From positions 62,001-126,000 of the forward strand of contig CAXDII010000632.1 in the NCBI GenBank assembly GCA_963989245.1: a DNA stretch of 64,000 nt, read 5' to 3'. Positions 9,223 to 22,510 of this stretch are shown piece by piece. The notes under the pieces were generated by a model. The model saw only the letters and a list, made by a program, of their open reading frames with translations, searched no databases and was not told the origin of the DNA. Positions within the stretch are counted from its first letter, which is position 1; every line of letters begins with the position of its first letter. The stretch is from Nansenia antarctica (taxonomy: Eukaryota; Chordata; Actinopteri; Argentiniformes; Microstomatidae). The position numbers were made by a program, and so were the translations under genes.

Positions 9223-11934
9223 GCCTTTCACGAGCACATTTTGACTTGTTGTTGAATAATCCTATAATGTAACTCTAAATGACAATCAGAGCAACTTGAA
9301 TTGCGTGTGTGCAGCCTTTTGCTCAAAAGTGATCAACGTTTCGTTTTCGGAGTCTCTTTTGACAATCTCTTCGAGAGCTGTTTTCAGTCATTAACAGAGC
9401 TGTTCTGAAAGTGTCCAAGCGGCCTGTTCTTAGAGTGGACTGTGTTTTTTGCATTCGTTCTCAAGTTATATCAAACTATCAAAGTGTTGTTTTCTGCCTT
9501 TCACGAGCACATTTTGACTTGTTGTTGAATAATCCTATAATGTAACTCTAAATGACAATCAGAGCAACTTGAATTGCGTGTGTGCAGCCTTTTGCTCAAA
9601 AGTGATCAACGTTTCGTTTTCGGAGTCTCTTTTGACAATCTCTTCGAGAGCTGTTTTCAGTCATTAAAAGAGCTGTTCTGAAAGTGTCCAAGCGGCCTGT
9701 TCTTAGAGTGGACTGTTTTTTGCATTCGTTCTCAAGTTATATCAAACTATCAAAGTGTTGTTTTCTGCCTTTCACGAGCACATTTTGACTTGTTGTTGAA
9801 TAATCCTATAATGTAACTCTAAATGACAATCAGAGCAACTTGAATTGCGTGTGTGCAGCCTTTTGCTCAAAAGTGATCAACGTTTCGTTTTCGGAGTCTC
9901 TTTTGACAATCTCTTCGAGAGCTGTTTTCAGTCATTAAAAGAGCTGTTCTGAAAGTGTCCAAGCGGCCTGTTCTTAGAGTGGACTGTTTTTTGCATTCGT
10001 TCTCAAGTTATATCAAACTATCAAAGTGTTGTTTTCTGCCTTTCACGAGCACATTTTGACTTGTTGTTGAATAATCCTATAATGTAACTCTAAATGACAA
10101 TCAGAGCAACTTGAATTGCGTGTGTGCAGCCTTTTGCTCAAAAGTGATCAACGTTTCGTTTTCGGAGTCTCTTTTGACAATCTCTTCGAGAGCTGTTTTC
10201 AGTCATTAACAGAGCTGTTCTGAAAGTGTCCAAGCGGCCTGTTCTTAGAGTGGACTGTTTTTTGCATTCGTTCTCAAGTTATATCAAACTATCAAAGTGT
10301 TGTTTTCTGCCTTTCACGAGCACATGTTGACTTGTTGTTGAATAATCCTATAATGTAACTCTAAATGACAATCAGAGCAACTTGAATTGCGTGTGTGCAG
10401 CCTTTTGCTCAAAAGTGATCAACGTTTCGTTTTCAGAGTCTCTTTTGACAATCTCTTCGAGAGCTGTTTTCAGTCATTAACAGAGCTGTTCTGAAAGTGT
10501 CCAAGCGGCCTGTTCTTAGAGTGGACTGTTTTTTGCATTCGTTCTCAAGTTATATCAAACTATCAAAGTGTTGTTTTCTGCCTTTCACGAGCACATTTTG
10601 ACTTGTTGTTGAATAATCCTATAATGTAACTCTAAATGACAATCAGAGCAACTTGAATTGCGTGTGTGCAGCCTTTTGCTCAAAAGTGATCAACGTTTCG
10701 TTTTCGGAGTCTCTTTTGACAATCTCTTCGAGAGCTGTTTTCAGTCATTAAAAGAGCTGTTCTGAAAGTGTCCAAGCGGCCTGTTCTTAGAGTGGACTGT
10801 TTTTTGCATTCGTTCTCAAGTTATATCAAACTATCAAAGTGTTGTTTTCTGCCTTTCACGAGCACATTTTGACTTGTTGTTGAATAATCCTATAATGTAA
10901 CTCTAAATGACAATCAGAGCAACTTGAATTGCGTGTGTGCAGCCTTTTGCTCAAAAGTGATCAACGTTTCGTTTTCGGAGTCTCTTTTGACAATCTCTTC
11001 GAGAGCTGTTTTCAGTCATTAACAGAGCTGTTCTGAAAGTGTCCAAGCGGCCTGTTCTTAGAGTGGACTGTTTTTTGCATTCGTTCTCAAGTTATATCAA
11101 ACTATCAAAGTGTTGTTTTCTGCCTTTCACGAGCACATGTTGACTTGTTGTTGAATAATCCTATAATGTAACTCTAAATGACAATCAGAGCAACTTGAAT
11201 TGCGTGTGTGCAGCCTTTTGCTCAAAAGTGATCAACGTTTCGTTTTCAGAGTCTCTTTTGTCAATCTCTTCGAGAGCTGTTTTCAGTCATTAACAGAGCT
11301 GTTCTGAAAGTGTCCAAGCGGCCTGTTCTTAGAGTGGACTGTTTTTTGCATTCGTTCTCAAGTTATATCAAACTATCAAAGTGTTGTTTTCTGCCTTTCA
11401 CGAGCACATTTTGACTTGTTGTTGAATAATCCTATAATGTAACTCTAAATGACAATCAGAGCAACTTGAATTGCGTGTGTGCAGCCTTTTGCTCAAAAGT
11501 GATCAACGTTTCGTTTTCAGAGTCTCTTTTGACAATCTCTTCGAGAGCTGTTTTCAGTCATTAACAGAGCTGTTCTGAAAGTGTCCAAGCGGCCTGTTCT
11601 TAGAGTGGACTGTTTTTTGCATTCGTTCTCAAGTTATATCAAACTATCAAAGTGTTGTTTTCTGCCTTTCACGAGCACATTTTGACTTGTTGTTGAATAA
11701 TCCTATAATGTAACTCTAAATGACAATCAGAGCAACTTGAATTGCGTGTGTGCAGCCTTTTGCTCAAAAGTGATCAACGTTTCGTTTTCGGAGTCTCTTT
11801 TGACAATCTCTTCGAGAGCTGTTTTCAGTCATTAACAGAGCTGTTCTGAAAGTGTCCAAGCGGCCTGTTCTTAGAGTGGACTGTTTTTTGCATTCGTTCT
11901 CAAGTTATATCAAACTATCAAAGTGTTGTTTTCT
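9223..11934 (+). repeat. Family A HOR, third copy with internal trimer duplication
   Basis: Order: TG insertion (9223), A173 (9496), A173 (9767), G127 (10038), T18G+A127 (10309), A173 (10580), G127 (10851), T18G+A127 (11122, with A140T), A127 (11393), G127 (11664). Units at 9767-10579 and 10580-11392 share the order A173, G127, T18G+A127, an 813-bp trimer duplicated in place. From 10851 to 12478 the order matches units 4-10 of copy 1 (814-2712). Together with the next block this is a family A copy enlarged by local duplications. Confidence 0.82.
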
Positions 11935-14379
11935 GCCTTTCACGAGCACATTTTGACTTGTTGTTGAATAATCCTATAATGTAACTCTAAATGACAATCA
12001 GAGCAACTTGAATTGCGTGTGTGCAGCCTTTTGCTCAAAAGTGATCAACGTTTCGTTTTCGGAGTCTCTTTTGACAATCTCTTCGAGAGCTGTTTTCAGT
12101 CATTAAAAGAGCTGTTCTGAAAGTGTCCAAGCGGCCTGTTCTTAGAGTGGACTGTTTTTTGCATTCGTTCTCAAGTTATATCAAACTATCAAAGTGTTGT
12201 TTTCTGCCTTTCACGAGCACATTTTGACTTGTTGTTGAATAATCCTATAATGTAACTCTAAATGACAATCAGAGCAACTTGAATTGCGTGTGTGCAGCCT
12301 TTTGCTCAAAAGTGATCAACGTTTCGTTTTCGGAGTCTCTTTTGACAATCTCTTCGAGAGCTGTTTTCAGTCATTAACAGAGCTGTTCTGAAAGTGTCCA
12401 AGCGGCCTGTTCTTAGAGTGGACTGTGTTTTTTGCATTCGTTCTCAAGTTATATCAAACTATCAAAGTGTTGTTTTCTGCCTTTCACGAGCACATTTTGA
12501 CTTGTTGTTGAATAATCCTATAATGTAACTCTAAATGACAATCAGAGCAACTTGAATTGCGTGTGTGCAGCCTTTTGCTCAAAAGTGATCAACGTTTCGT
12601 TTTCAGAGTCTCTTTTGACAATCTCTTCGAGAGCTGTTTTCAGTCATTAACAGAGCTGTTCTGAAAGTGTCCAAGCGGCCTGTTCTTAGAGTGGACTGTT
12701 TTTTGCATTCGTTCTCAAGTTATATCAAACTATCAAAGTGTTGTTTTCTGCCTTTCACGAGCACATTTTGACTTGTTGTTGAATAATCCTATAATGTAAC
12801 TCTAAATGACAATCAGAGCAACTTGAATTGCGTGTGTGCAGCCTTTTGCTCAAAAGTGATCAACGTTTCGTTTTCGGAGTCTCTTTTGACAATCTCTTCG
12901 AGAGCTGTTTTCAGTCATTAAAAGAGCTGTTCTGAAAGTGTCCAAGCGGCCTGTTCTTAGAGTGGACTGTTTTTTGCATTCGTTCTCAAGTTATATCAAA
13001 CTATCAAAGTGTTGTTTTCTGCCTTTCACGAGCACATTTTGACTTGTTGTTGAATAATCCTATAATGTAACTCTAAATGACAATCAGAGCAACTTGAATT
13101 GCGTGTGTGCAGCCTTTTGCTCAAAAGTGATCAACGTTTCGTTTTCGGAGTCTCTTTTGACAATCTCTTCGAGAGCTGTTTTCAGTCATTAACAGAGCTG
13201 TTCTGAAAGTGTCCAAGCGGCCTGTTCTTAGAGTGGACTGTGTTTTTTGCATTCGTTCTCAAGTTATATCAAACTATCAAAGTGTTGTTTTCTGCCTTTC
13301 ACGAGCACATTTTGACTTGTTGTTGAATAATCCTATAATGTAACTCTAAATGACAATCAGAGCAACTTGAATTGCGTGTGTGCAGCCTTTTGCTCAAAAG
13401 TGATCAACGTTTCGTTTTCAGAGTCTCTTTTGACAATCTCTTCGAGAGCTGTTTTCAGTCATTAACAGAGCTGTTCTGAAAGTGTCCAAGCGGCCTGTTC
13501 TTAGAGTGGACTGTTTTTTGCATTCGTTCTCAAGTTATATCAAACTATCAAAGTGTTGTTTTCTGCCTTTCACGAGCACATTTTGACTTGTTGTTGAATA
13601 ATCCTATAATGTAACTCTAAATGACAATCAGAGCAACTTGAATTGCGTGTGTGCAGCCTTTTGCTCAAAAGTGATCAACGTTTCGTTTTCGGAGTCTCTT
13701 TTGACAATCTCTTCGAGAGCTGTTTTCAGTCATTAAAAGAGCTGTTCTGAAAGTGTCCAAGCGGCCTGTTCTTAGAGTGGACTGTTTTTTGCATTCGTTC
13801 TCAAGTTATATCAAACTATCAAAGTGTTGTTTTCTGCCTTTCACGAGCACATTTTGACTTGTTGTTGAATAATCCTATAATGTAACTCTAAATGACAATC
13901 AGAGCAACTTGAATTGCGTGTGTGCAGCCTTTTGCTCAAAAGTGATCAACGTTTCGTTTTCGGAGTCTCTTTTGACAATCTCTTCGAGAGCTGTTTTCAG
14001 TCATTAACAGAGCTGTTCTGAAAGTGTCCAAGCGGCCTGTTCTTAGAGTGGACTGTGTTTTTTGCATTCGTTCTCAAGTTATATCAAACTATCAAAGTGT
14101 TGTTTTCTGCCTTTCACGAGCACATTTTGACTTGTTGTTGAATAATCCTATAATGTAACTCTAAATGACAATCAGAGCAACTTGAATTGCGTGTGTGCAG
14201 CCTTTTGCTCAAAAGTGATCAACGTTTCGTTTTCAGAGTCTCTTTTGACAATCTCTTCGAGAGCTGTTTTCAGTCATTAACAGAGCTGTTCTGAAAGTGT
14301 CCAAGCGGCCTGTTCTTAGAGTGGACTGTTTTTTGCATTCGTTCTCAAGTTATATCAAACTATCAAAGTGTTGTTTTCT
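11935..14379 (+). repeat. 815-bp trimer HOR, three tandem copies
   Basis: Three copies start at 11935, 12750 and 13565. Each has G127+A173, then G127 with TG insertion (273 bp), then A127, for 271 + 273 + 271 = 815 bp. The trimer is the tail of the 10-unit family A HOR (units 8-10), so the tail has been amplified on its own. The copies look identical by eye. Confidence 0.92.
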
Positions 14380-16817
14380 GCCTTTCACGAGCACATTTTG
14401 ACTTGTTGAATAATCCTATAATGTAACTCTAAATGACAATCAGAGCAACTTGAATTGCGTGTGTGCAGCCTTTTGCTCAAAAGTGATCAACGTTTCGTTT
14501 TCGGAGTCTCTTTTGACAATCTCTTCGAGAGCTGTTTTCAGTCATTAACAGAGCTGTTCTGAAAGTGTCCAAGCGGCCTGTTCTTAGAGTGGACTGTTTT
14601 TTGCATTCGTTCTCAAGTTATATCAAACTATCAAAGTGTTGTTTTCTGCCTTTCACGAGCACATTTTGACTTGTTGTTGAATAATCCTATAATGTAACTC
14701 TAAATGACAATCAGAGCAACTTGAATTGCGTGTGTGCAGCCTTTTGCTCAAAAGTGATCAACGTTTCGTTTTCGGAGTCTCTTTTGACAATCTCTTCGAG
14801 AGCTGTTTTCAGTCATTAACAGAGCTGTTCTGAAAGTGTCCAAGCGGCCTGTTCTTAGAGTGGACTGTTTTTTGCATTCGTTCTCAAGTTATATCAAACT
14901 ATCAAAGTGTTGTTTTCTGCCTTTCACGAGCACATTTTGACTTGTTGTTGAATAATCCTATAATGTAACTCTAAATGACAATCAGAGCAACTTGAATTGC
15001 GTGTGTGCAGCCTTTTGCTCAAAAGTGATCAACGTTTCGTTTTCAGAGTCTCTTTTGACAATCTCTTCGAGAGCTGTTTTCAGTCATTAACAGAGCTGTT
15101 CTGAAAGTGTCCAAGCGGCCTGTTCTTAGAGTGGACTGTGTTTTGCATTCGTTCTCAAGTTATATCAAACTATCAAAGTGTTGTTTTCTGCCTTTCACGA
15201 GCACATTTTGACTTGTTGTTGAATAATCCTATAATGTAACTCTAAATGACAATCAGAGCAACTTGAATTGCGTGTGTGTAGCCTTTTGCTCAAAAGTGAT
15301 CAACGTTTCGTTTTCAGAGTCTCTTTTGACAATCTCTTCGAGAGCTGTTTTCAGTCATTAACAGAGCTGTTCTGAAAGTGTCCAAGCGGCCTGTTCTTAG
15401 AGTGGACTGTTTTTTGCATTCGTTCTCAAGTTATATCAAACTATCAAAGTGTTGTTTTCTGCCTTTCACGAGCACATTTTAACTTGTTGTTGAATAATCC
15501 TATAATGTAACTCTAAATGACAATCAGAGCAACTTGAATTGCGTGTGTGCAGCCTTTTGCTCAAAAGTGATCAACGTTTCGTTTTCAGAGTCTCTTTTGA
15601 CAATCTCTTCGAGAGCTGTTTTCAGTCATTAACAGAGCTGTTCTGAAAGTGTCCAAGCGGCCTGTTCTTAGAGTGGACTGTTTTTTGCATTCGTTCTCAA
15701 GTTATATCAAACTATCAAAGTGTTGTTTTCTGCCTTTCACGAGCACATTTTGACTTGTTGTTGAATAATCCTATAATGTAACTCTAAATGACAATCAGAG
15801 CAACTTGAATTGCGTGTGTGCAGCCTTTTGCTCAAAAGTGATCAACGTTTCGTTTTCGGAGTCTCTTTTGACAATCTCTTCGAGAGCTGTTTTCAGTCAT
15901 TAACAGAGCTGTTCTGAAAGTGTCCAAGCGGCCTGTTCTTAGAGTGGACTGTTTTTTGCATTCGTTCTCAAGTTATATCAAACTATCAAAGTGTTGTTTT
16001 CTGCCTTTCACGAGCACATTTTGACTTGTTGTTGAATAATCCTATAATGTAACTCTAAATGACAATCAGAGCAACTTGAATTGCGTGTGTGCAGCCTTTT
16101 GCTCAAAAGTGATCAACGTTTCGTTTTCGGAGTCTCTTTTGACAATCTCTTCGAGAGCTGTTTTCAGTCATTAAAAGAGCTGTTCTGAAAGTGTCCAAGC
16201 GGCCTGTTCTTAGAGTGGACTGTTTTTTGCATTCGTTCTCAAGTTATATCAAACTATCAAAGTGTTGTTTTCTGCCTTTCACGAGCACATTTTGACTTGT
16301 TGTTGAATAATCCTATAATGTAACTCTAAATGACAATCAGAGCAACTTGAATTGCGTGTGTGCAGCCTTTTGCTCAAAAGTGATCAACGTTTCGTTTTCG
16401 GAGTCTCTTTTGACAATCTCTTCGAGAGCTGTTTTCAGTCATTAACAGAGCTGTTCTGAAAGTGTCCAAGCGGCCTGTTCTTAGAGTGGACTGTGTTTTT
16501 TGCATTCGTTCTCAAGTTATATCAAACTATCAAAGTGTTGTTTTCTGCCTTTCACGAGCACATTTTGACTTGTTGTTGAATAATCCTATAATGTAACTCT
16601 AAATGACAATCAGAGCAACTTGAATTGCGTGTGTGCAGCCTTTTGCTCAAAAGTGATCAACGTTTCGTTTTCAGAGTCTCTTTTGACAATCTCTTCGAGA
16701 GCTGTTTTCAGTCATTAACAGAGCTGTTCTGAAAGTGTCCAAGCGGCCTGTTCTTAGAGTGGACTGTTTTTTGCATTCGTTCTCAAGTTATATCAAACTA
16801 TCAAAGTGTTGTTTTCT
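14380..16817 (+). repeat. 9-unit HOR (family B), long copy
   Basis: Order: G127 with a 3-base loss in the GTT-repeat (14380, 268 bp), G127 (14648), A127+T222G (14919), A127 (15190, C90T at 15279), G21A+A127 (15461), G127 (15732), G127+A173 (16003), TG insertion (16274), A127 (16547). The next block repeats this order without the two units at 15732 and 16003. The last three units equal the family A trimer. Confidence 0.87.
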
Positions 16818-18716
16818 GCCTTTCACGAGCACATTTTGACTTGTTGTTGAATAATCCTATAATGTAACTCTAAATGACAATCAGAGCAACTTGAATTGCG
16901 TGTGTGCAGCCTTTTGCTCAAAAGTGATCAACGTTTCGTTTTCGGAGTCTCTTTTGACAATCTCTTCGAGAGCTGTTTTCAGTCATTAACAGAGCTGTTC
17001 TGAAAGTGTCCAAGCGGCCTGTTCTTAGAGTGGACTGTTTTTTGCATTCGTTCTCAAGTTATATCAAACTATCAAAGTGTTGTTTTCTGCCTTTCACGAG
17101 CACATTTTGACTTGTTGTTGAATAATCCTATAATGTAACTCTAAATGACAATCAGAGCAACTTGAATTGCGTGTGTGCAGCCTTTTGCTCAAAAGTGATC
17201 AACGTTTCGTTTTCGGAGTCTCTTTTGACAATCTCTTCGAGAGCTGTTTTCAGTCATTAACAGAGCTGTTCTGAAAGTGTCCAAGCGGCCTGTTCTTAGA
17301 GTGGACTGTTTTTTGCATTCGTTCTCAAGTTATATCAAACTATCAAAGTGTTGTTTTCTGCCTTTCACGAGCACATTTTGACTTGTTGTTGAATAATCCT
17401 ATAATGTAACTCTAAATGACAATCAGAGCAACTTGAATTGCGTGTGTGCAGCCTTTTGCTCAAAAGTGATCAACGTTTCGTTTTCAGAGTCTCTTTTGAC
17501 AATCTCTTCGAGAGCTGTTTTCAGTCATTAACAGAGCTGTTCTGAAAGTGTCCAAGCGGCCTGTTCTTAGAGTGGACTGTGTTTTGCATTCGTTCTCAAG
17601 TTATATCAAACTATCAAAGTGTTGTTTTCTGCCTTTCACGAGCACATTTTGACTTGTTGTTGAATAATCCTATAATGTAACTCTAAATGACAATCAGAGC
17701 AACTTGAATTGCGTGTGTGCAGCCTTTTGCTCAAAAGTGATCAACGTTTCGTTTTCAGAGTCTCTTTTGACAATCTCTTCGAGAGCTGTTTTCAGTCATT
17801 AACAGAGCTGTTCTGAAAGTGTCCAAGCGGCCTGTTCTTAGAGTGGACTGTTTTTTGCATTCGTTCTCAAGTTATATCAAACTATCAAAGTGTTGTTTTC
17901 TGCCTTTCACGAGCACATTTTAACTTGTTGTTGAATAATCCTATAATGTAACTCTAAATGACAATCAGAGCAACTTGAATTGCGTGTGTGCAGCCTTTTG
18001 CTCAAAAGTGATCAACGTTTCGTTTTCAGAGTCTCTTTTGACAATCTCTTCGAGAGCTGTTTTCAGTCATTAACAGAGCTGTTCTGAAAGTGTCCAAGCG
18101 GCCTGTTCTTAGAGTGGACTGTTTTTTGCATTCGTTCTCAAGTTATATCAAACTATCAAAGTGTTGTTTTCTGCCTTTCACGAGCACATTTTGACTTGTT
18201 GTTGAATAATCCTATAATGTAACTCTAAATGACAATCAGAGCAACTTGAATTGCGTGTGTGCAGCCTTTTGCTCAAAAGTGATCAACGTTTCGTTTTCGG
18301 AGTCTCTTTTGACAATCTCTTCGAGAGCTGTTTTCAGTCATTAACAGAGCTGTTCTGAAAGTGTCCAAGCGGCCTGTTCTTAGAGTGGACTGTGTTTTTT
18401 GCATTCGTTCTCAAGTTATATCAAACTATCAAAGTGTTGTTTTCTGCCTTTCACGAGCACATTTTGACTTGTTGTTGAATAATCCTATAATGTAACTCTA
18501 AATGACAATCAGAGCAACTTGAATTGCGTGTGTGCAGCCTTTTGCTCAAAAGTGATCAACGTTTCGTTTTCAGAGTCTCTTTTGACAATCTCTTCGAGAG
18601 CTGTTTTCAGTCATTAACAGAGCTGTTCTGAAAGTGTCCAAGCGGCCTGTTCTTAGAGTGGACTGTTTTTTGCATTCGTTCTCAAGTTATATCAAACTAT
18701 CAAAGTGTTGTTTTCT
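16818..18716 (+). repeat. 7-unit HOR (family B), short copy
   Basis: Order: G127 (16818), G127 (17089), A127+T222G (17360), A127 (17631), G21A+A127 (17902), TG insertion (18173), A127 (18446). It lacks two units (G127 and G127+A173) found in the long copy. The rare G21A marker at 15481 and 17922 ties the two copies together. The last two units could equally be read as the start of the following family. Confidence 0.87.
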
Positions 18717-20613
18717 GCCTTTCACGAGCACATTTTGACTTGTTGTTGAATAATCCTATAATGTAACTCTAAATGACAATCAGAGCAACTTGAATTGCGT
18801 GTGTGCAGCCTTTTGCTCAAAAGTGATCAACGTTTCGTTTTCAGAGTCTCTTTTGACAATCTCTTCGAGAGCTGTTTTCAGTCATTAACAGAGCTGTTCT
18901 GAAAGTGTCCAAGCGGCCTGTTCTTAGAGTGGACTGTTTTTTGCATTCGTTCTCAAGTTATATCAAACTATCAAAGTGTTGTTTTCTGCCTTTCACGAGC
19001 ACATTTTGACTTGTTGTTGAATAATCCTATAATGTAACTCTAAATGACAATCAGAGCAACTTGAATTGCGTGTGTGCAGCCTTTTGCTCAAAAGTGATCA
19101 ACGTTTCGTTTTCGGAGTCTCTTTTGACAATCTCTTCGAGAGCTGTTTTCAGTCATTAACAGAGCTGTTCTGAAAGTGTCCAAGCGGCCTGTTCTTAGAG
19201 TGGACTGTTTTTTGCATTCGTTCTCAAGTTATATCAAACTATCAAAGTGTTGTTTTCTGCCTTTCACGAGCACATTTTGACTTGTTGTTGAATAATCCTA
19301 TAATGTAACTCTAAATGACAATCAGAGCAACTTGAATTGCGTGTGTGCAGCCTTTTGCTCAAAAGTGATCAACGTTTCGTTTTCAGAGTCTCTTTTGACA
19401 ATCTCTTCGAGAGCTGTTTTCAGTCATTAACAGAGCTGTTCTGAAAGTGTCCAAGCGGCCTGTTCTTAGAGTGGACTGTTTTTTGCATTCGTTCTCAAGT
19501 TATATCAAACTATCAAAGTGTTGTTTTCTGCCTTTCACGAGCACATTTTGACTTGTTGTTGAATAATCCTATAATGTAACTCTAAATGACAATCAGAGCA
19601 ACATGAATTGCGTGTGTGCAGCCTTTTGCTCAAAAGTGATCAACGTTTCGTTTTCAGAGTCTCTTTTGACAATCTCTTCGAGAGCTGTTTTCAGTCATTA
19701 ACAGAGCTGTTCTGAAAGTGTCCAAGCGGCCTGTTCTTAGAGTGGACTGTGTTTTACATTCGTTCTCAAGTTATATCAAACTATCAAAGTGTTGTTTTCT
19801 GCCTTTCACGAGCACATTTTGACTTGTTGTTGAATAATCCTATAATGTAACTCTAAATGACAATCAGAGCAACTTGAATTGCGTGTGTGCAGCCTTTTGC
19901 TCAAAAGTGATCAACGTTTCGTTTTCGGAGTCTCTTTTGACAATCTCTTCGAGAGCTGTTTTCAGTCATTAACAGAGCTGTTCTGAAAGTGTCCAAGCGG
20001 CCTGTTCTTAGAGTGGACTGTTTTTTGCATTCGTTCTCAAGTTATATCAAACTATCAAAGTGTTGTTTTCTGCCTTTCACGAGCACATTTTGACTTGTTG
20101 TTGAATAATCCTATAATGTAACTCTAAATGACAATCAGAGCAACTTGAATTGCGTGTGTGCAGCCTTTTGCTCAAAAGTGATCAACGTTTCGTTTTCGGA
20201 GTCTCTTTTGACAATCTCTTCGAGAGCTGTTTTCAGTCATTAACAGAGCTGTTCTGAAAGTGTCCAAGCGGCCTGTTCTTAGAGTGGACTGTTTTTTGCA
20301 TTCGTTCTCAAGTTATATCAAACTATCAAAGTGTTGTTTTCTGCCTTTCACGAGCACATTTTGACTTGTTGTTGAATAATCCTATAATGTAACTCTAAAT
20401 GACAATCAGAGCAACTTGAAATGCGTGTGTGCAGCCTTTTGCTCAAAAGTGATCAACGTTTCGTTTTCGGAGTCTCTTTTGACAATCTCTTCGAGAGCTG
20501 TTTTCAGTCATTAACAGAGCTGTTCTGAAAGTGTCCAAGCGGCCTGTTCTTAGAGTGGACTGTTTTTTGCATTCGTTCTCAAGTTATATCAAACTATCAA
20601 AGTGTTGTTTTCT
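18717..20613 (+). repeat. 7-unit HOR (family C), copy 1, 1,897 bp
   Basis: Order: A127 (18717), G127 (18988), A127 (19259), A127+T222G+G227A (19530), G127 (19801), G127 (20072), T79A (20343). The double change T222G+G227A and the T79A change are private to this family, giving firm anchors. The unit at 19530 also has T74A at 19603, which copy 2 lacks. Confidence 0.92.
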
Positions 20614-22510
20614 GCCTTTCACGAGCACATTTTGACTTGTTGTTGAATAATCCTATAATGTAACTCTAAATGACAATCAGAGCAACTTGAATTGCGTGTG
20701 TGCAGCCTTTTGCTCAAAAGTGATCAACGTTTCGTTTTCAGAGTCTCTTTTGACAATCTCTTCGAGAGCTGTTTTCAGTCATTAACAGAGCTGTTCTGAA
20801 AGTGTCCAAGCGGCCTGTTCTTAGAGTGGACTGTTTTTTGCATTCGTTCTCAAGTTATATCAAACTATCAAAGTGTTGTTTTCTGCCTTTCACGAGCACA
20901 TTTTGACTTGTTGTTGAATAATCCTATAATGTAACTCTAAATGACAATCAGAGCAACTTGAATTGCGTGTGTGCAGCCTTTTGCTCAAAAGTGATCAACG
21001 TTTCGTTTTCGGAGTCTCTTTTGACAATCTCTTCGAGAGCTGTTTTCAGTCATTAACAGAGCTGTTCTGAAAGTGTCCAAGCGGCCTGTTCTTAGAGTGG
21101 ACTGTTTTTTGCATTCGTTCTCAAGTTATATCAAACTATCAAAGTGTTGTTTTCTGCCTTTCACGAGCACATTTTGACTTGTTGTTGAATAATCCTATAA
21201 TGTAACTCTAAATGACAATCAGAGCAACTTGAATTGCGTGTGTGCAGCCTTTTGCTCAAAAGTGATCAACGTTTCGTTTTCAGAGTCTCTTTTGACAATC
21301 TCTTCGAGAGCTGTTTTCAGTCATTAACAGAGCTGTTCTGAAAGTGTCCAAGCGGCCTGTTCTTAGAGTGGACTGTTTTTTGCATTCGTTCTCAAGTTAT
21401 ATCAAACTATCAAAGTGTTGTTTTCTGCCTTTCACGAGCACATTTTGACTTGTTGTTGAATAATCCTATAATGTAACTCTAAATGACAATCAGAGCAACT
21501 TGAATTGCGTGTGTGCAGCCTTTTGCTCAAAAGTGATCAACGTTTCGTTTTCAGAGTCTCTTTTGACAATCTCTTCGAGAGCTGTTTTCAGTCATTAACA
21601 GAGCTGTTCTGAAAGTGTCCAAGCGGCCTGTTCTTAGAGTGGACTGTGTTTTACATTCGTTCTCAAGTTATATCAAACTATCAAAGTGTTGTTTTCTGCC
21701 TTTCACGAGCACATTTTGACTTGTTGTTGAATAATCCTATAATGTAACTCTAAATGACAATCAGAGCAACTTGAATTGCGTGTGTGCAGCCTTTTGCTCA
21801 AAAGTGATCAACGTTTCGTTTTCGGAGTCTCTTTTGACAATCTCTTCGAGAGCTGTTTTCAGTCATTAACAGAGCTGTTCTGAAAGTGTCCAAGCGGCCT
21901 GTTCTTAGAGTGGACTGTTTTTTGCATTCGTTCTCAAGTTATATCAAACTATCAAAGTGTTGTTTTCTGCCTTTCACGAGCACATTTTGACTTGTTGTTG
22001 AATAATCCTATAATGTAACTCTAAATGACAATCAGAGCAACTTGAATTGCGTGTGTGCAGCCTTTTGCTCAAAAGTGATCAACGTTTCGTTTTCGGAGTC
22101 TCTTTTGACAATCTCTTCGAGAGCTGTTTTCAGTCATTAACAGAGCTGTTCTGAAAGTGTCCAAGCGGCCTGTTCTTAGAGTGGACTGTTTTTTGCATTC
22201 GTTCTCAAGTTATATCAAACTATCAAAGTGTTGTTTTCTGCCTTTCACGAGCACATTTTGACTTGTTGTTGAATAATCCTATAATGTAACTCTAAATGAC
22301 AATCAGAGCAACTTGAAATGCGTGTGTGCAGCCTTTTGCTCAAAAGTGATCAACGTTTCGTTTTCGGAGTCTCTTTTGACAATCTCTTCGAGAGCTGTTT
22401 TCAGTCATTAACAGAGCTGTTCTGAAAGTGTCCAAGCGGCCTGTTCTTAGAGTGGACTGTTTTTTGCATTCGTTCTCAAGTTATATCAAACTATCAAAGT
22501 GTTGTTTTCT
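20614..22510 (+). repeat. 7-unit HOR (family C), copy 2, 1,897 bp
   Basis: Repeats copy 1 unit for unit: T222G+G227A at 21427 and T79A at 22240. The only difference I see is the absence of T74A. One visible change in 1,897 bases indicates recent duplication. Confidence 0.92.
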
